A stretch of 58,519 nt of DNA from Welwitschia mirabilis (GCA_051453625.1 JBOZIK010000001.1:27780562-27839080), one strand, 5' to 3'; counted from the stretch's first letter, positions 45,141 through 56,329 are shown. A program made the numbers and translations. The notes: generated by a model not told the origin, from the sequence alone.

Positions 45141-46688
45141 ATTAATCAGTTATAAACATAAAATGCATCATAGGAGATCAAGTTGAGATAACTGAAAAAT
45201 ATCACGTAGAAGCTAAAGATGACCTCATAAATTGGTTTTTAATGTGTAAAAATTATAAAAATATTCCCTATCATTTCCAAGTGTATAAATACATTTTAGT
45301 ATTACCTAATTATTCAAAGAAAAATGCAAAATTTGAGAAAAAGTCAAAATGTATAAAATTGGTGAACCCCACATAAGATAAAAATGAAATCTCTGAAATT
45401 AAAAATTTAATCTAATAAAATCATAGAGCTTTTTGTACTAAATAATTTTCCCTAAAGAACCACTACATTTTTACTTATGGTTTTTGAGAAAATAAGGTTT
45501 AAATTTGAAAACCTAATTCTTCCTCATAAAATGAACAATTTGAGATATCTCATAAAATATGCAATGAAAATCATATTCATAAGTATGAAATTAAAGAAAA
45601 TAAAAACTAAATGATATATTAGAACTACATATTAAAAGGCTTAAAAACCATAGAAAAAATTAAAAATAATATATGAGAGAGAGAAAAACAAACCTCATTT
45701 TAAAAAATTAATTCAACATTTACAATCTAGAGCACTAATCTGGAAGGAAAAAGTTTAAGACATCGATAGGAACTAGAGTAACTATTTTTTCTTAGAGAAA
45801 AAAATGAAAATAATAGAGAAATAAAGAAAAATGAGAGAAAAGAAATGCAGCCATGGGGTTATTACACTATCAACTAGCCCATTATTCAGATGATAGCCAT
45901 GGGATGACTCTAAGAAAAATTTCATTTTTGATTGTCCATGTCATCTAAAAAATGTAGTGGATAATAGAACTTTAAAAAGTTTTAGAAAAATAAAGATGTC
46001 ATCCAAAGATGTTAACTTTAAATAATAGCATGAAAGTTTTAGAAAAGATGAAAAATGGGAAATAGTAAAGAATCATGATGAATAAGGATATTGAGAAAAA
46101 ACTCAAAGGAATTGAAATATATGATGATCAAAATTCACTAAGTAGGTTAAATCCTATCAAAAACAACTAAAGAAATGTATTAAACTTAAAAAATAATCAT
46201 GAAAGTATGTAAAAACTCCAAAAGACTTAAAGGAATATCAAAAAAAATCATAACGAAATCATCTAAGAGTAAGAGAAGGTCATCTAATTAAAATGCTAAA
46301 AGAAAGTCAACTTTGATTAATAAGAATGACATAAATAATAGCAAGGAAATTACTAAATGATTAGGTTTTAATTGATAATAAAAAAAATTACTAAAATTAA
46401 TTTTAAATAATAACTAAAAAACTAAAGAAAGATAAAATAAAAATAGACACAAGAACCATGAAGAAAATAGTTTACGTACCCTAAATTCTAACCTAGCAAT
46501 TCCCCCTAGAAGATACTATAAAACCACCTAAGTAAAGATGCATGAAAAATATAATGACTTTATAATACTTCAGTTAAAAAAGTAGTGATTATGATGATAC
46601 TAAAGATTAAGGTAGTGATCATGATAACACTAGATGAAGACAAAAAAGTAAAAAGATACAAAAAGCATGAAAAAGATAGATTATCTAC
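45141..46688 (-). other. Element A' internal non-coding region with hairpins, tentative
   Basis: No coding stretch is supported. Hairpin-family copies, weakly kept, are at about 45868-45910, 45938-45975 and 45990-46015. The plus strand is strongly A-rich, so the minus strand is T-rich like the 3' internal region of B1. It ends where LTR C1 begins. Confidence 0.45.
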
Positions 46689-48048
46689 TATTGCGATGCC
46701 AATTTGTAATAATTTAATGATGTATTTAGAGTACTTTTGTAAGACATTTATAGGTTTGGATGCAATTCTAAAGATTATTAAGAGTTGATAGGATAATTAT
46801 GGAAACATGTAATTCTTAACATAATTAGAGGTATTTTAGGCATGTTCTGATACTTAGCATATTGGAAGAAAATCAATGATGAAGAAGGCTAATTTTCTTT
46901 ACCTAAGGAGCTTTGGAAGGGTTTCTTCCTTGCTATTATTCCCATGCCATAGGGCATGATAGAACTAGATTTTTCTAATGTAAGAGCAATGTGAACTAAG
47001 GCTTGGATCCAATGAAGCCACTTTTCTAAGGAGGTATTATTCCCATTGTCATTCCCATGACATGAGGGATGAAAGCATATCTAGAGCCAACTATAAGGTT
47101 AATTGTAGAGTTAGAAGATAATGATTTATCTACTATTATGGGGCATCATTCCTATGTCATCTCCATGATAGTTAAGATGATAACTATTTTATATAAGTGG
47201 GACTAAATGATTTAGTAATTGGGTCATGCACCTTACTTGGGCTATTAGGATTTCTTATTCAACTTCTAGGGTTACATTTCTAGAACTTTCAATGTTAAAC
47301 TATAAATACCACCTCTTATCCTTACTTCCATTTCATCTTTTATATCTAATAAACTTTTGATGGAATATTGAAGGATAAGAGATCCATCCAATGGCTACAG
47401 AAAGGAGTTCCCTTGGTGTTATGCTGAGTCTCTTTCATTGAGGTGCTACTATTTTGTTGTAATTGGATGTAAATTTCATGAATTAATCTAATTACTCTTT
47501 GAATTAATACAATTTCTTTTTTCATTCCAATTTTGTGCATATTCCTTATGGTTTAAATTGGTCATCTTTCAGTTACTATTTTGTGATTTATTTAGATCAT
47601 AAGGGAAACCTTTGTTAAGGTTGAATTTGGTTAGTATTATATTACATTATTATTCCATTTTTATTTCACATTGCATTCATTATTCTACTTGGTATATCTC
47701 ATATTGGTCAGGAATAAGTTAAGTGCTCTTCTTAATTGATTTAAATTATAGAGAACTAGTTCTTGTGATAGAAGATTAGGAACCAATAAAATTCATTCCA
47801 TTTCCATTTGTATTTCATATTCATTCTCATTGCATTGGATTTAATTTATTATTTACTTTTAGTTATTAACAGATAAGAACTAAAAATATCTTGGGAAATC
47901 AATTTTCTAACTCTGAACCTAGTGTATTCATTAGGATTATGACATTCAGATGAACTTTCATCTATACTAGTATGTATTTTTTTATAGGTTATTTAATATA
48001 TAAGTTTATCTAAAAGAATTTAAGAATGCATAAATTCACACTGCAACA
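46689..48048 (+). repeat. Family C LTR C1 (5' LTR)
   Basis: TATTGCGATGCCAATTTG (from TGTTGCGATGCC) to CTGCAACA, about 1.36 kb, homologous to LTR C2. TATAAATACC is at 47301-47310. Hairpins lie at about 46930-46970, 47034-47075 and 47148-47190; the middle one contains TGTCAT (47047-47052), loop TCCC, ATGACA (47057-47062). No polypurine tract precedes it, so it is a true left end. The preceding five bases are TCTAC, whose duplicate is expected beyond the window. Confidence 0.9.
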
Positions 48049-48051
48049 TTT

Positions 48052-48074
48052 TGATGTCATTACTAAGAAAGGCA
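48052..48074 (+). other. Family C primer-binding site after LTR C1
   Basis: TGATGTCATTACTAAGAAAG is the decayed tRNA-Asp-type site. Confidence 0.65.
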
Positions 48075-48518
48075 GTAAGGAGTTAGAGAATTATCACTAT
48101 AAGTACCTTAAATATTTTTTTTACATTATTTATTTATATTAGTGTTATATTATTAGTAAAACTTAAAATAGGTTTACTTCAACAAAGTTCTATTTTCTAT
48201 AGTTTTTAAGAATCCTATCATTCTCTATGTCATTTCAATGACATTGGGCATAATAGTTCTACAATTTTGAAATTAATTTTTGATTTCACAATTTTTTTCT
48301 ATTCTTATTTTAATAATAAAGTTACTATCATATTCTTTGTCATCCTCATGATAGACTAGATGATAGTCTTTAGTAATTTTTCTAAGATTTTATGAGTTTT
48401 TAAGTTTTAATTTTCTATTTGTATAATTATCATCTCTCTTGTCATTTCCATGATTAGGTGCATGATGGAATGTTATTTTTCATGTTAAATTTCTATTTGT
48501 TATCTATGCATGCACAGA
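48075..48518 (+). other. Family C leader 1 with three hairpins
   Basis: Hairpins lie at 48216-48262, 48324-48367 and 48428-48470. The middle one has ACTATCAT (48324-48331) exactly complementary to ATGATAGT (48360-48367), with CATC...GATAG inside. Confidence 0.8.
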
Positions 48519-48883
48519 CATAGTTAATTTTGGTAGAAAGATAAAATATCAGATGGAGCGAAACTTGATTGAAGAAAATATTAGATAAGGATTATTCAAC
48601 TTCAAGAAAAATCTAGGTATGCACATCATAGGTATGTAAATTCCAAGAATTTTTTTCCCTTATTTTAGAATAATTTTTTTCTTTTTCTTTATAGTTATTT
48701 TATTAGTTATTTTCATGACATTTAAAATAAATAGCCATTACACATCTTTTGAGTGATAAGGACCAACAATTTCTACAAAATGATAAAACATCAAAAAGAG
48801 GAAAACTTGGTTTTTATTGTGTGCTTATCTTTCTTACCATGCTAAAATAAAATTATCTTACTTCATTATTCTTAATTACTTCA
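48519..48883 (+). pseudogene. Family C gag N-terminus relic and conserved spacer, copy 1
   Basis: GRKIKYQMERNLIEENIR matches the family gag N-terminus, but the double start ATGATG seen at 50522 and 58179 has become ATAGTT. After about 35 codons an AG/GTATGTAA word (near 48631) is followed by about 240 T-rich bases conserved in the other copies (CACATCTTTTGAGTGATAAGGA and CATCAAAAAGAGGAAAACTTG) up to the NSD-ORF ATG. The spacer could be an intron or a leader of the second ORF. Confidence 0.6.
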
Positions 48884-50406
48884 ATGAATAGTGATAGTAA
48901 AACTGTTAGGGAACTTCTTGCTGAAAGAAGGAGAAACTTTAAACATTTTGAGTATAATAGTAAGAAAACACTTTGAGAGATATTGGCAAAAAGGAGGAGA
49001 AATATTTCTAAGGTTTATAATGATCAAATACTTTAAAATATTTTTACAAGAGGGAGAACAACAAAAAATGCTATTTAGAGTAGGAATTAGACCCCTTCCT
49101 CTTTCCAGTCTTCTTATTCTTTTCCCTCTTCTTTTTAAACCTTATATAGAAATGACAATGAAGGTTTTCCATATTTTAGGAATTCCACCTAATTTAGATG
49201 AACTTTCTATAATACTTTTTTATCAATCTCAACCATCTCCCATGCATTACTATGAAGAAGAACAATCTCCCATGACTTATTATGAGGAAGAAAATGATTT
49301 ATTAAAAGAAAATATTGACAAAACAAAGAAGAACTAATAAAACACCAACAATAATATAGAAAAATTAGTTGAAATCTTGTAACAAACATTATTCCAAAAT
49401 CATGGTTATTTTACATCACCACATCCTCAAAACTATCCTACTTAATTCTTACTTAAGGAAAATGAGGAGAACTTAGACAGAAATGATGATGATTCTTGTT
49501 TTTAATTCAAACATGAAATTTTGGATTAAACTTCAACATCCTACTCATTAGGAGATGAGAAAAGGGAAGATAATAATAACTTAACTCAATCTTTGAACAA
49601 TAAGGATGAGGATGACCATTCATTAGATAATGATATTGAGGTATTAGATTATATCCCTATAATCCATTTACTACTAGCTGAAGAATCCACTCATGAAAAA
49701 TATGAATCCGTGATAAATATCATGATCGCATTTCTTCTTCTAATGAATTTAAAAATAATAAAATGCAACAAGATGATGAGAATGGTGAAGAAGAAGAAGA
49801 TGATGATATATTAGATCATATCCTTGGTTTTTACTTACTTTGTGAGGAAGATGGAGAGTTCAACATCTTGAAAAAGTTCAACATATGAGATTAAGGGAGC
49901 ATTTAAGTAGTAAAACAAAATTAGTGAAGAATTTACATTATAAAGGGAGTCATCCATTTCTGTCGTCTAGATAACAGTCTGAGACGATAGTCAGTAACAT
50001 CAACTCAATAACTAAAAATGAGGATTACAGTTTAGAATTAATAAGATTATTCAATAGATAGAAAGAAGATTCAACTCAAGAAATATCAAAAAATCTCCCA
50101 TCACATAATGAAGACAATGAGAAATTTCCTTTTTATAATCTTTTTAATGATCTTTTTGAGGAATCAATCAATTTAAAAAAGAAAAATAATCCTCAACAAA
50201 ACAATAATAAGTTGAATAAAGAAGAGCAAGATATAATCAATGATATCAGTAAAGGCAATGAAGAAGAGGGAGATATGATCAAAGATTACAATGAAGAAAG
50301 TAAAGAAAGCATTCAACCAAGTAATGATGAAGTTAACAATGAGAAGAAGAGAAATAAAGAAGAAGCAATTAAAAATCAAACAAACTTAATAGAGAATAGA
50401 CTTATA
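48884..50406 (+). pseudogene. NSD-ORF copy 1 (unrecognised, family C)
   Basis: ATG at 48884 opens MNSDSKTVRELLAERRRNFK. The frame continues with stops through NSKKTL, RRRNISKVYNDQIL, a Ser/Tyr-rich segment (TPSSFQSSYSF), YYEEEQSPMTYYEEEN (about 49240-49295), an acidic segment around DNDIEVLDYI (near 49630), and Glu/Lys/Asn-rich repeats to 50406. At least one frameshift lies in the first 400 bases. No catalytic or nucleic-acid-binding motif is recognised. A hairpin-like word, CTGTCGTCTAGATAACAGTC, lies inside it near 49965. An assembly gap cuts the end. Confidence 0.55.
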
Positions 50407-50506
50407 NNNNNNNNNNNNNNNNNNNNNNNNNNNNNNNNNNNNNNNNNNNNNNNNNNNNNNNNNNNNNNNNNNNNNNNNNNNNNNNNNNNNNNNNNNNNNN
50501 NNNNNN
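50407..50506. other. Assembly gap, 100 N
   Basis: Exactly 100 N between NSD-ORF copy 1 and a second gag start; no LTR is visible between them. Confidence 0.95.
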
Positions 50507-50898
50507 TAAGCATGCAAGGACATGATGAATTCTAGTAGAAAGATAGAGTATCAGAGGGAGCACTTGATTGAATGAACTATTAGATAAGGATTATTTAGCT
50601 TTGAGCAAAATTCAGATTTGCACATCCTAGGTATATAAGTTTTGAGAATTGAAGAAGAATATTTTTTCTATTTTTATTATTTTAAAATCATATTTTCTCT
50701 TCTCTTTTTAGTCATTCTATTAGTTATTTTACAATAGTTAAAATAGACAGCCATTACACATCTTTTGAGTATTAAGGATCACTAATTTTTATAAAACAAT
50801 GAAACATCAAAGAGAGAAAAACTTGATCTTCAATTGTAATTATCTTCCTTACCATATTGAGATAAAATTCTCTTATTTCATTCTTTCCAATTGCTTCA
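50507..50898 (+). pseudogene. Family C gag N-terminus and conserved spacer, copy 2
   Basis: ATGATGAATTCTAGTAGAAAG starts at 50522 (MMNSSRKIEYQREHLIE). Stops follow at two Arg or Gln codons. A donor-like AG/GTATATAAG is near 50628. The T-rich spacer then matches copy 1 up to the NSD-ORF ATG at 50899. Confidence 0.65.
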
Positions 50899-52253
50899 AT
50901 GAATAGTGATAGAAGGACATTTAGGGAAATTCTTTCTAAAAGAAGGAAAAACTTAAAGAATTCTGAGGATAATAGTAAGAAAACACTTTGAGAGATCTTT
51001 GTAGAAAGGAGAAAAAATATAATAGACTCTAAAGTTTATAATGCCCAAATACTTAAAGAGGTTTTTGAAAGAGGGATACTTATACTAAATGCTATTGAGA
51101 TTAGGAATTGGGCCCCTTCTTCTTTTCAAACTTCTTATTCTTTTTCCTATTCTTTTCACACCTCATATAGAAATGACAATGAATATTCTCCACATTTTAG
51201 GAATTTCATCTCATTTAGAACAAATTCCTACAATTATTTTTGTCCATTTCAATCATCTACGATGCATGACTCTGAAGATGAATCATCTCTTATAAACTAC
51301 TATGAGGAAGAAAATAATCCATTAAAAGAAAAGGTTGGTGAAATAAAGAAGAACCAAGAAAACACCAATAAGAACCTAGAAAAAATAGTTAAAATTTTGC
51401 AATAAACATTATTACAAAATCAAGTTTATTTTATAATATAGCATCCTCAAAATTATGCTACTTTATTATACCTTAAGGAAAATGAGGAGAACTTAGACAC
51501 AAATGATGATGATTCTTGCTTTTAACTCGAATATGAAATTTTGGATCAAAATTCAACATCCTACTCTTTAGGAGATGAGCAAAGGGAAGATAATAATAAC
51601 TCAACTTGATCTTTTAACAATCAAGATGAGGATGACTATTTATTAGATAATGATATTGAGCTATTAGATTATATTCTTACAATTCATTTACTACTAGATA
51701 CTTAAGATGAGAAATCCACTCATGAAAAATATGATAAATTTTCAATAAATGATGAAGAGGATGCTCTTATTTATCTTGATAATCTTTTTGATTAATCTAA
51801 TAACTTAGAGAATGAAAGTGATATTCAATAAAATAAGGAATATATAATTACAAACAATGATGAGGAAAGTAAAGCAACAACCCAATCAAGTACTGATCAA
51901 AATAATAGTAAAGAAACTAAATATAATGAAGGATTCATAAATATTTATTTAAACTTTATAGAGGATAGACTTGTTAATTTTACCCATACTTGTACATCTC
52001 TGCTTTTCTATACAATTTCAAATCATATCCTTTCCTCCACTTCTTCTTTTACTTCTACTTCCACTTTCACATTATCTTATAATCTTAATAAAGATAATCT
52101 TCCTTTATCTTTTCCAATTAAACCTTTATATAATTCTCAAGGTCATGTTCCTTTACTTGACCTTCATAAAACTCATAATCTTAAAGAGTCTATTTCTCCT
52201 ATCTCTCACTCTCTTCCTTTTAAAATTTCATGTGATTATCAAAGGAATACTTG
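50899..52253 (+). pseudogene. NSD-ORF copy 2 (unrecognised, family C)
   Basis: One single frame of about 450 codons runs from ATG 50899 to the N gap at 52253 with only about eight stops, most explained by C to T at Gln or Arg codons. In order: a basic N-terminus (NSDRRTFREILSKRRKNLKN), EIRNWAPSSFQTSYSF, a Ser/Phe/Tyr-rich part, NYYEEENNPLKEKVGEIKKN leading into a coiled-coil-like Glu/Lys/Asn stretch, acidic patches (NDDDSC, DEDDYLLDNDIELLDYI), then a Ser/Thr-rich end (SSTSSFTSTSTFTL). No known domain is seen. It sits where gag-pol would be in the autonomous relatives. Confidence 0.65.
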
Positions 52254-52532
52254 NNNNNNNNNNNNNNNNNNNNNNNNNNNNNNNNNNNNNNNNNNNNNNN
52301 NNNNNNNNNNNNNNNNNNNNNNNNNNNNNNNNNNNNNNNNNNNNNNNNNNNNNNNNNNNNNNNNNNNNNNNNNNNNNNNNNNNNNNNNNNNNNNNNNNNN
52401 NNNNNNNNNNNNNNNNNNNNNNNNNNNNNNNNNNNNNNNNNNNNNNNNNNNNNNNNNNNNNNNNNNNNNNNNNNNNNNNNNNNNNNNNNNNNNNNNNNNN
52501 NNNNNNNNNNNNNNNNNNNNNNNNNNNNNNNN
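52254..52532. other. Assembly gap, 279 N
   Basis: The coding segment before the gap (about 51930-52253) recurs, diverged, after it (about 52630-52960). Confidence 0.95.
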
Positions 52533-53190
52533 GTAAGAGTAATCTTTAATAAGAGAAGGAAGATATAGTCACAACTAATAAAGATGAAATACAATCCAAT
52601 CAACTAATGGCATGGATACTAGTGAAGAACTAGGAATCAATGAAGGACCCATAAAGATTCATTTAAATTGCATATAGAATAGACCTGTTTATTCCACTCA
52701 TACTTCTACATTTTCCACGTCTATGCCTTCACACTCAATTGCAAATCACATCCTTCCCTCCACTCCCTCTTTTACTTCTATTTCCACCTTTACATTACCT
52801 CATAGCTTTGATGATAATCACCTTTCTCCATCTTTTCCAATTACATCTTCATATAATTCTCAAAGCCATGTTCCTTTTCTTGACTCTCATAACACTCATT
52901 ACTTTGAAGAGTTTTTTTCTTTTGTCTCTCAATCTTTTCTTTATAAACCTTTATATGATCCTCAAAGTAACATTCTTCCTTTTTGTATCAAGTGTACTAT
53001 ACCTTATGCTTTTAATGATTATTCTTTTCAAAAGTTTGACTTGGAATATCTTGGAATGTTACATTAGGAAAAGCCTTATCTTTTTGATGATAATCCATGC
53101 TTAGAGTTGAATTTTAAAGAGATTTTCAATCTTATTAAGCATTCTCAAAAGCCCTTAAAGACTTTTGGATCCATTCTTTAAGTTGTACCT
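52533..53190 (+). pseudogene. NSD-ORF copy 3, C-terminal part
   Basis: From about 52610, NEGPIKIHLNCI and FTSISTFTLPHSFDDNHLSP match copy 2 (NEGFINIYLNFI, FTSTSTFTLSYNL). The frame then extends further than copy 2: NTHYFEEFFSFVSQSF, KPLYDPQSNILPFCIKC, FQKFDLEYLGMLH, one stop, then DDNPCLELNFKEIFNLIKHS to about 53190. This gives the only view of the ORF's C-terminus. No known domain is recognised. Confidence 0.6.
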
Positions 53191-54463
53191 TGAACAAATT
53201 ATATAACGATACTCATGCTTTATAATGTTTTAATAAGGGATTATTTGTCAATAAACTTTATCACCTCTTTATCTCTTAATTGGCTTTAAAAATTTATGCT
53301 CTTAAATTTTTCTCATTTTATTCTTTTTACCTTCCATTGATTTTACTACAAAATTATTGTATACTTTTATGTTTTATCAATTGGTTTCTATTTGATTTAA
53401 CCCTTTTTTTTTTGAAAATTACAATAACAAAGTGCATATTTTACTCAACCAGTTAAACCACTTAACGATTAGGTCATTATCTTCCAAAAAAGTACATCTT
53501 TAAATGGCTCCATTGAAACTTTCAACTTGAATACTTATAAAATTCAAAAGTTAATGGATATAAGATTAACAATCATTGAAATATCTATCTATTAAATTTT
53601 GAACATAATAGAAGTACTTGTATTGGAATTTTTCTTTACCATTAACTAAATTCTTCCTTAGCCGATTCTTTTGGTAAACATCATGCGAACATCTTTAACT
53701 TCACTAATGTTTTACTTTATGAAGTTACTATAATTAGTAAATATTTTACTTAAGCACTTTCAAATAATAAGATTGGATTATCCAATCTTTATAAATTTGT
53801 ATTTCTGTAAACTTCATTTTGAAGAAAGATGCATTGGTTCTTTTGTTTTTTTTTTAATGGTGTGAATAATTAGTTATTTTAGCATATTCTTCCTTATTAT
53901 TTATCTCATCACTTTACTTTTATCATTACAAGTATTTGATCATATGGAATTCAATATAAAAAAAAAAAGAAAAATAAGAAGAAGAAGAAGAATAAAAAAA
54001 GAAAGAAAAGAAATAAAGATCATTCTCTTTCATGTTATATTTTAAAATATGGCCCCCATGATGTCCTACTATAAGCACACCAAGGAAAATATTCTTAAGA
54101 GGGTCCTTTGGCAGTGTAATATCATAGCTGTGGAACTCCACTAAGGGATTAGTTGGCTATGCTATGTGGGTCCTTACTCCTCTAATAGTGGTTGCACTGC
54201 CCTCCTTATGGTAGAATAACTTAGAGGTTATGAGATTAGTGATGTCCTTCGTTTCATTAGAGGCATTGTTTGTTTTCTACACTCATGTTATTTACTTATT
54301 TATAATACTTCCACATGATTAATTTACTTTTTTAATATTCTATTATTTTTTTGAGATGATAGCTTATAATTTCATGTTTTAATAGCTTTTTATCTTATCA
54401 TTCATTATTTGATAACACTAGACATACTTGACATCGTCATCATCATTACTTATTTGAGTGGCA
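53191..54463 (+). other. Family C 3' internal region, first part
   Basis: About 53230-53400 aligns with B1 at 37190-37400. No coding sequence is supported at 53400-53940. A purine-rich run with GAAGAAGAAGAAG lies at about 53957-54020, followed by the conserved block 54035-54365. An open frame on the minus strand at 53926-54141 overlaps the block but is not kept in family B. Confidence 0.65.
54035..54365. repeat. Conserved 3' internal block shared with family B
   Basis: Counterpart of 38230-38560, containing CCATGATGTCCTACTATAAG, CACCAAGGAAAATATTC, CCTTTGGCAGTGTAATATC and AACTCCACTAAGGGATTAGT. Confidence 0.7.
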
Positions 54464-54909
54464 NNNNNNNNNNNNNNNNNNNNNNNNNNNNNNNNNNNNN
54501 NNNNNNNNNNNNNNNNNNNNNNNNNNNNNNNNNNNNNNNNNNNNNNNNNNNNNNNNNNNNNNNNNNNNNNNNNNNNNNNNNNNNNNNNNNNNNNNNNNNN
54601 NNNNNNNNNNNNNNNNNNNNNNNNNNNNNNNNNNNNNNNNNNNNNNNNNNNNNNNNNNNNNNNNNNNNNNNNNNNNNNNNNNNNNNNNNNNNNNNNNNNN
54701 NNNNNNNNNNNNNNNNNNNNNNNNNNNNNNNNNNNNNNNNNNNNNNNNNNNNNNNNNNNNNNNNNNNNNNNNNNNNNNNNNNNNNNNNNNNNNNNNNNNN
54801 NNNNNNNNNNNNNNNNNNNNNNNNNNNNNNNNNNNNNNNNNNNNNNNNNNNNNNNNNNNNNNNNNNNNNNNNNNNNNNNNNNNNNNNNNNNNNNNNNNNN
54901 NNNNNNNNN
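54464..54909. other. Assembly gap, 446 N, flanked by identical 70-mers
   Basis: The 70 bases before the gap (54394-54463) are identical to the 70 bases after it (54910-54979). This is what two overlapping contig ends look like when they have not been merged, so the gap is probably not real. Confidence 0.95.
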
Positions 54910-54979
54910 CTTATCATTCATTATTTGATAACACTAGACATACTTGACATCGTCATCATCATTACTTATTTGAGTGGCA

Positions 54980-56311
54980 CTTTCTGAATTTTCCAGTATG
55001 TCATGCATCATTATCAGGTGATTTTATGATTTCTACTAAGGAACTTTCCTAGGGCAAAATTTTAGGTAGGTAAGCAATCTTCTTCATGTTCCTAGTTGTC
55101 CATTTTCATTATGTTTTTCCTTTGTTGTCTTGTTTGAAATTTTCAAAGTCATTATTGTATCTTTTTCTCATAATAATTAATACTTGGTTATTTGGTAGTT
55201 TTCTCATTGTCTTTTTATTTTTACTCTTATTTTTTCTTTATCAGGATTGTTTTTCTTTTAAGCACTTTATTTTACTTCCTTTCTTTCACTTTGATTGATG
55301 TTTTTCTTTTATTTTATGCTAATGTTTTTATATTTTATTTTTGGTTTTGCATACATCCACTTACAACATCTTGAATACTCATGAAGTTTGGGATACATTT
55401 GAGGAGTCCTTCTGAGCATTGCTTCCTTCTACTTAAGTCATTATTATAGTCTCCTATGTCTCTTTCCCTGTGATCATTTTTTTCAAGATTAATTATTTAC
55501 TTTTTACCTTTTTTTTATTTTTATACTACTTTTTCACTACTTTCTTGCTGTCAAACTGTTTTGGATTTTTCCTACTCTATTCAAACATTTCATGTGAACA
55601 TTGTCGTCTTATGTATATCTTTCCTGTAACAAATAGGACAATAGTTATCCTTTTTACTCTGGGCAAGCTAGGATATCTTGCTTTACCTTGGGGGTAAGGG
55701 GGGAAGGGGGTGGGGAAAAGAACACCTCTCTAAGATTTCTTTTGATATATTTTGAAAAAAATTATAATTTTTAAATTTAAAAGAATCATTTTGAGCTTTC
55801 ATGATAAATACTTATGATGAGTTGTTTGGATATGCTTTCATAAATTTCATGAATTTTATTTAGTAGTAGCATAGTAGCACACTTATTAAGTTTCTAGTAA
55901 CTATGTTTTAGATCATTTAAAGAAAAAGAATTTCATCATTATTCTTTTACTTTATCCTTGTAGAAAACATTAATGAACTTTTCATGCATCATTCTTTGAA
56001 ATTATTACTACTTAAGGTTTACACATTAGTATTAGCATTACTTTCTCAATTTATGCAAACACAATATCATTTTCTGAACTATCATTATTACATTCTATGA
56101 TTTATTTATGTGTATGACATTCATTTCATCTATTATGATTTGTTTAAGTAGGGGACTTATAAATACATCAGTAGTTGTATCAGTTAATGGATTTTTATTG
56201 TCTATTCGTACATGATAAAATTTAACTAAAAATACATTTTTATAATTGCATATTATCTTAGTCAAATTGGCTTAAAATATAGTTAATTGATCATTTTATC
56301 CATGACTGATA
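54980..56311 (+). other. Family C 3' internal region, second part
   Basis: Non-coding and T-rich. The ORFs at 55086-55374 and 55470-55697 are Phe/Leu-rich and look like chance in a T-rich strand. A G-quadruplex-type run is at 55690-55715. The last 100 bases approach the polypurine tract of LTR C2. Confidence 0.6.
55690..55715 (+). other. G-quadruplex motif
   Basis: Four runs of 5, 6, 5 and 4 G with loops TAA, AA and T, the only such G-rich run in this AT-rich window. It could equally be an internal polypurine tract: purines continue as AAAAGAA. Confidence 0.85.
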
Positions 56312-56329
56312 AGGCTAAGTAGGGGACTA
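56312..56329 (+). other. Family C polypurine tract before LTR C2
   Basis: AGGCTAAGTAGGGGACTA directly precedes TGTTGTGATGAC. Confidence 0.85.

Noticed and set aside
50173-50379. Minus-strand Phe/Ile-rich frame that looks like a membrane protein
   Set aside because: Antisense to the Glu/Lys/Asn-rich part of the NSD-ORF; antisense of GAA/AAT/AAA codons gives Phe/Ile-rich translations automatically.
51971-52549. Leu/Ile-rich plus-strand frame, membrane-like
   Set aside because: Alternative frame of the NSD-ORF; the homologous frame continues from 50899 and matches copy 3. Part of the stated length is N.
53926-54141. Minus-strand 71-codon frame over the conserved 3' block
   Set aside because: The family B counterpart has an indel and stops in this frame, so conservation is not for this reading frame. 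Kept as a note only.
54409-54987. Long open frames on both strands around 54450-54920
   Set aside because: They consist almost entirely of N.
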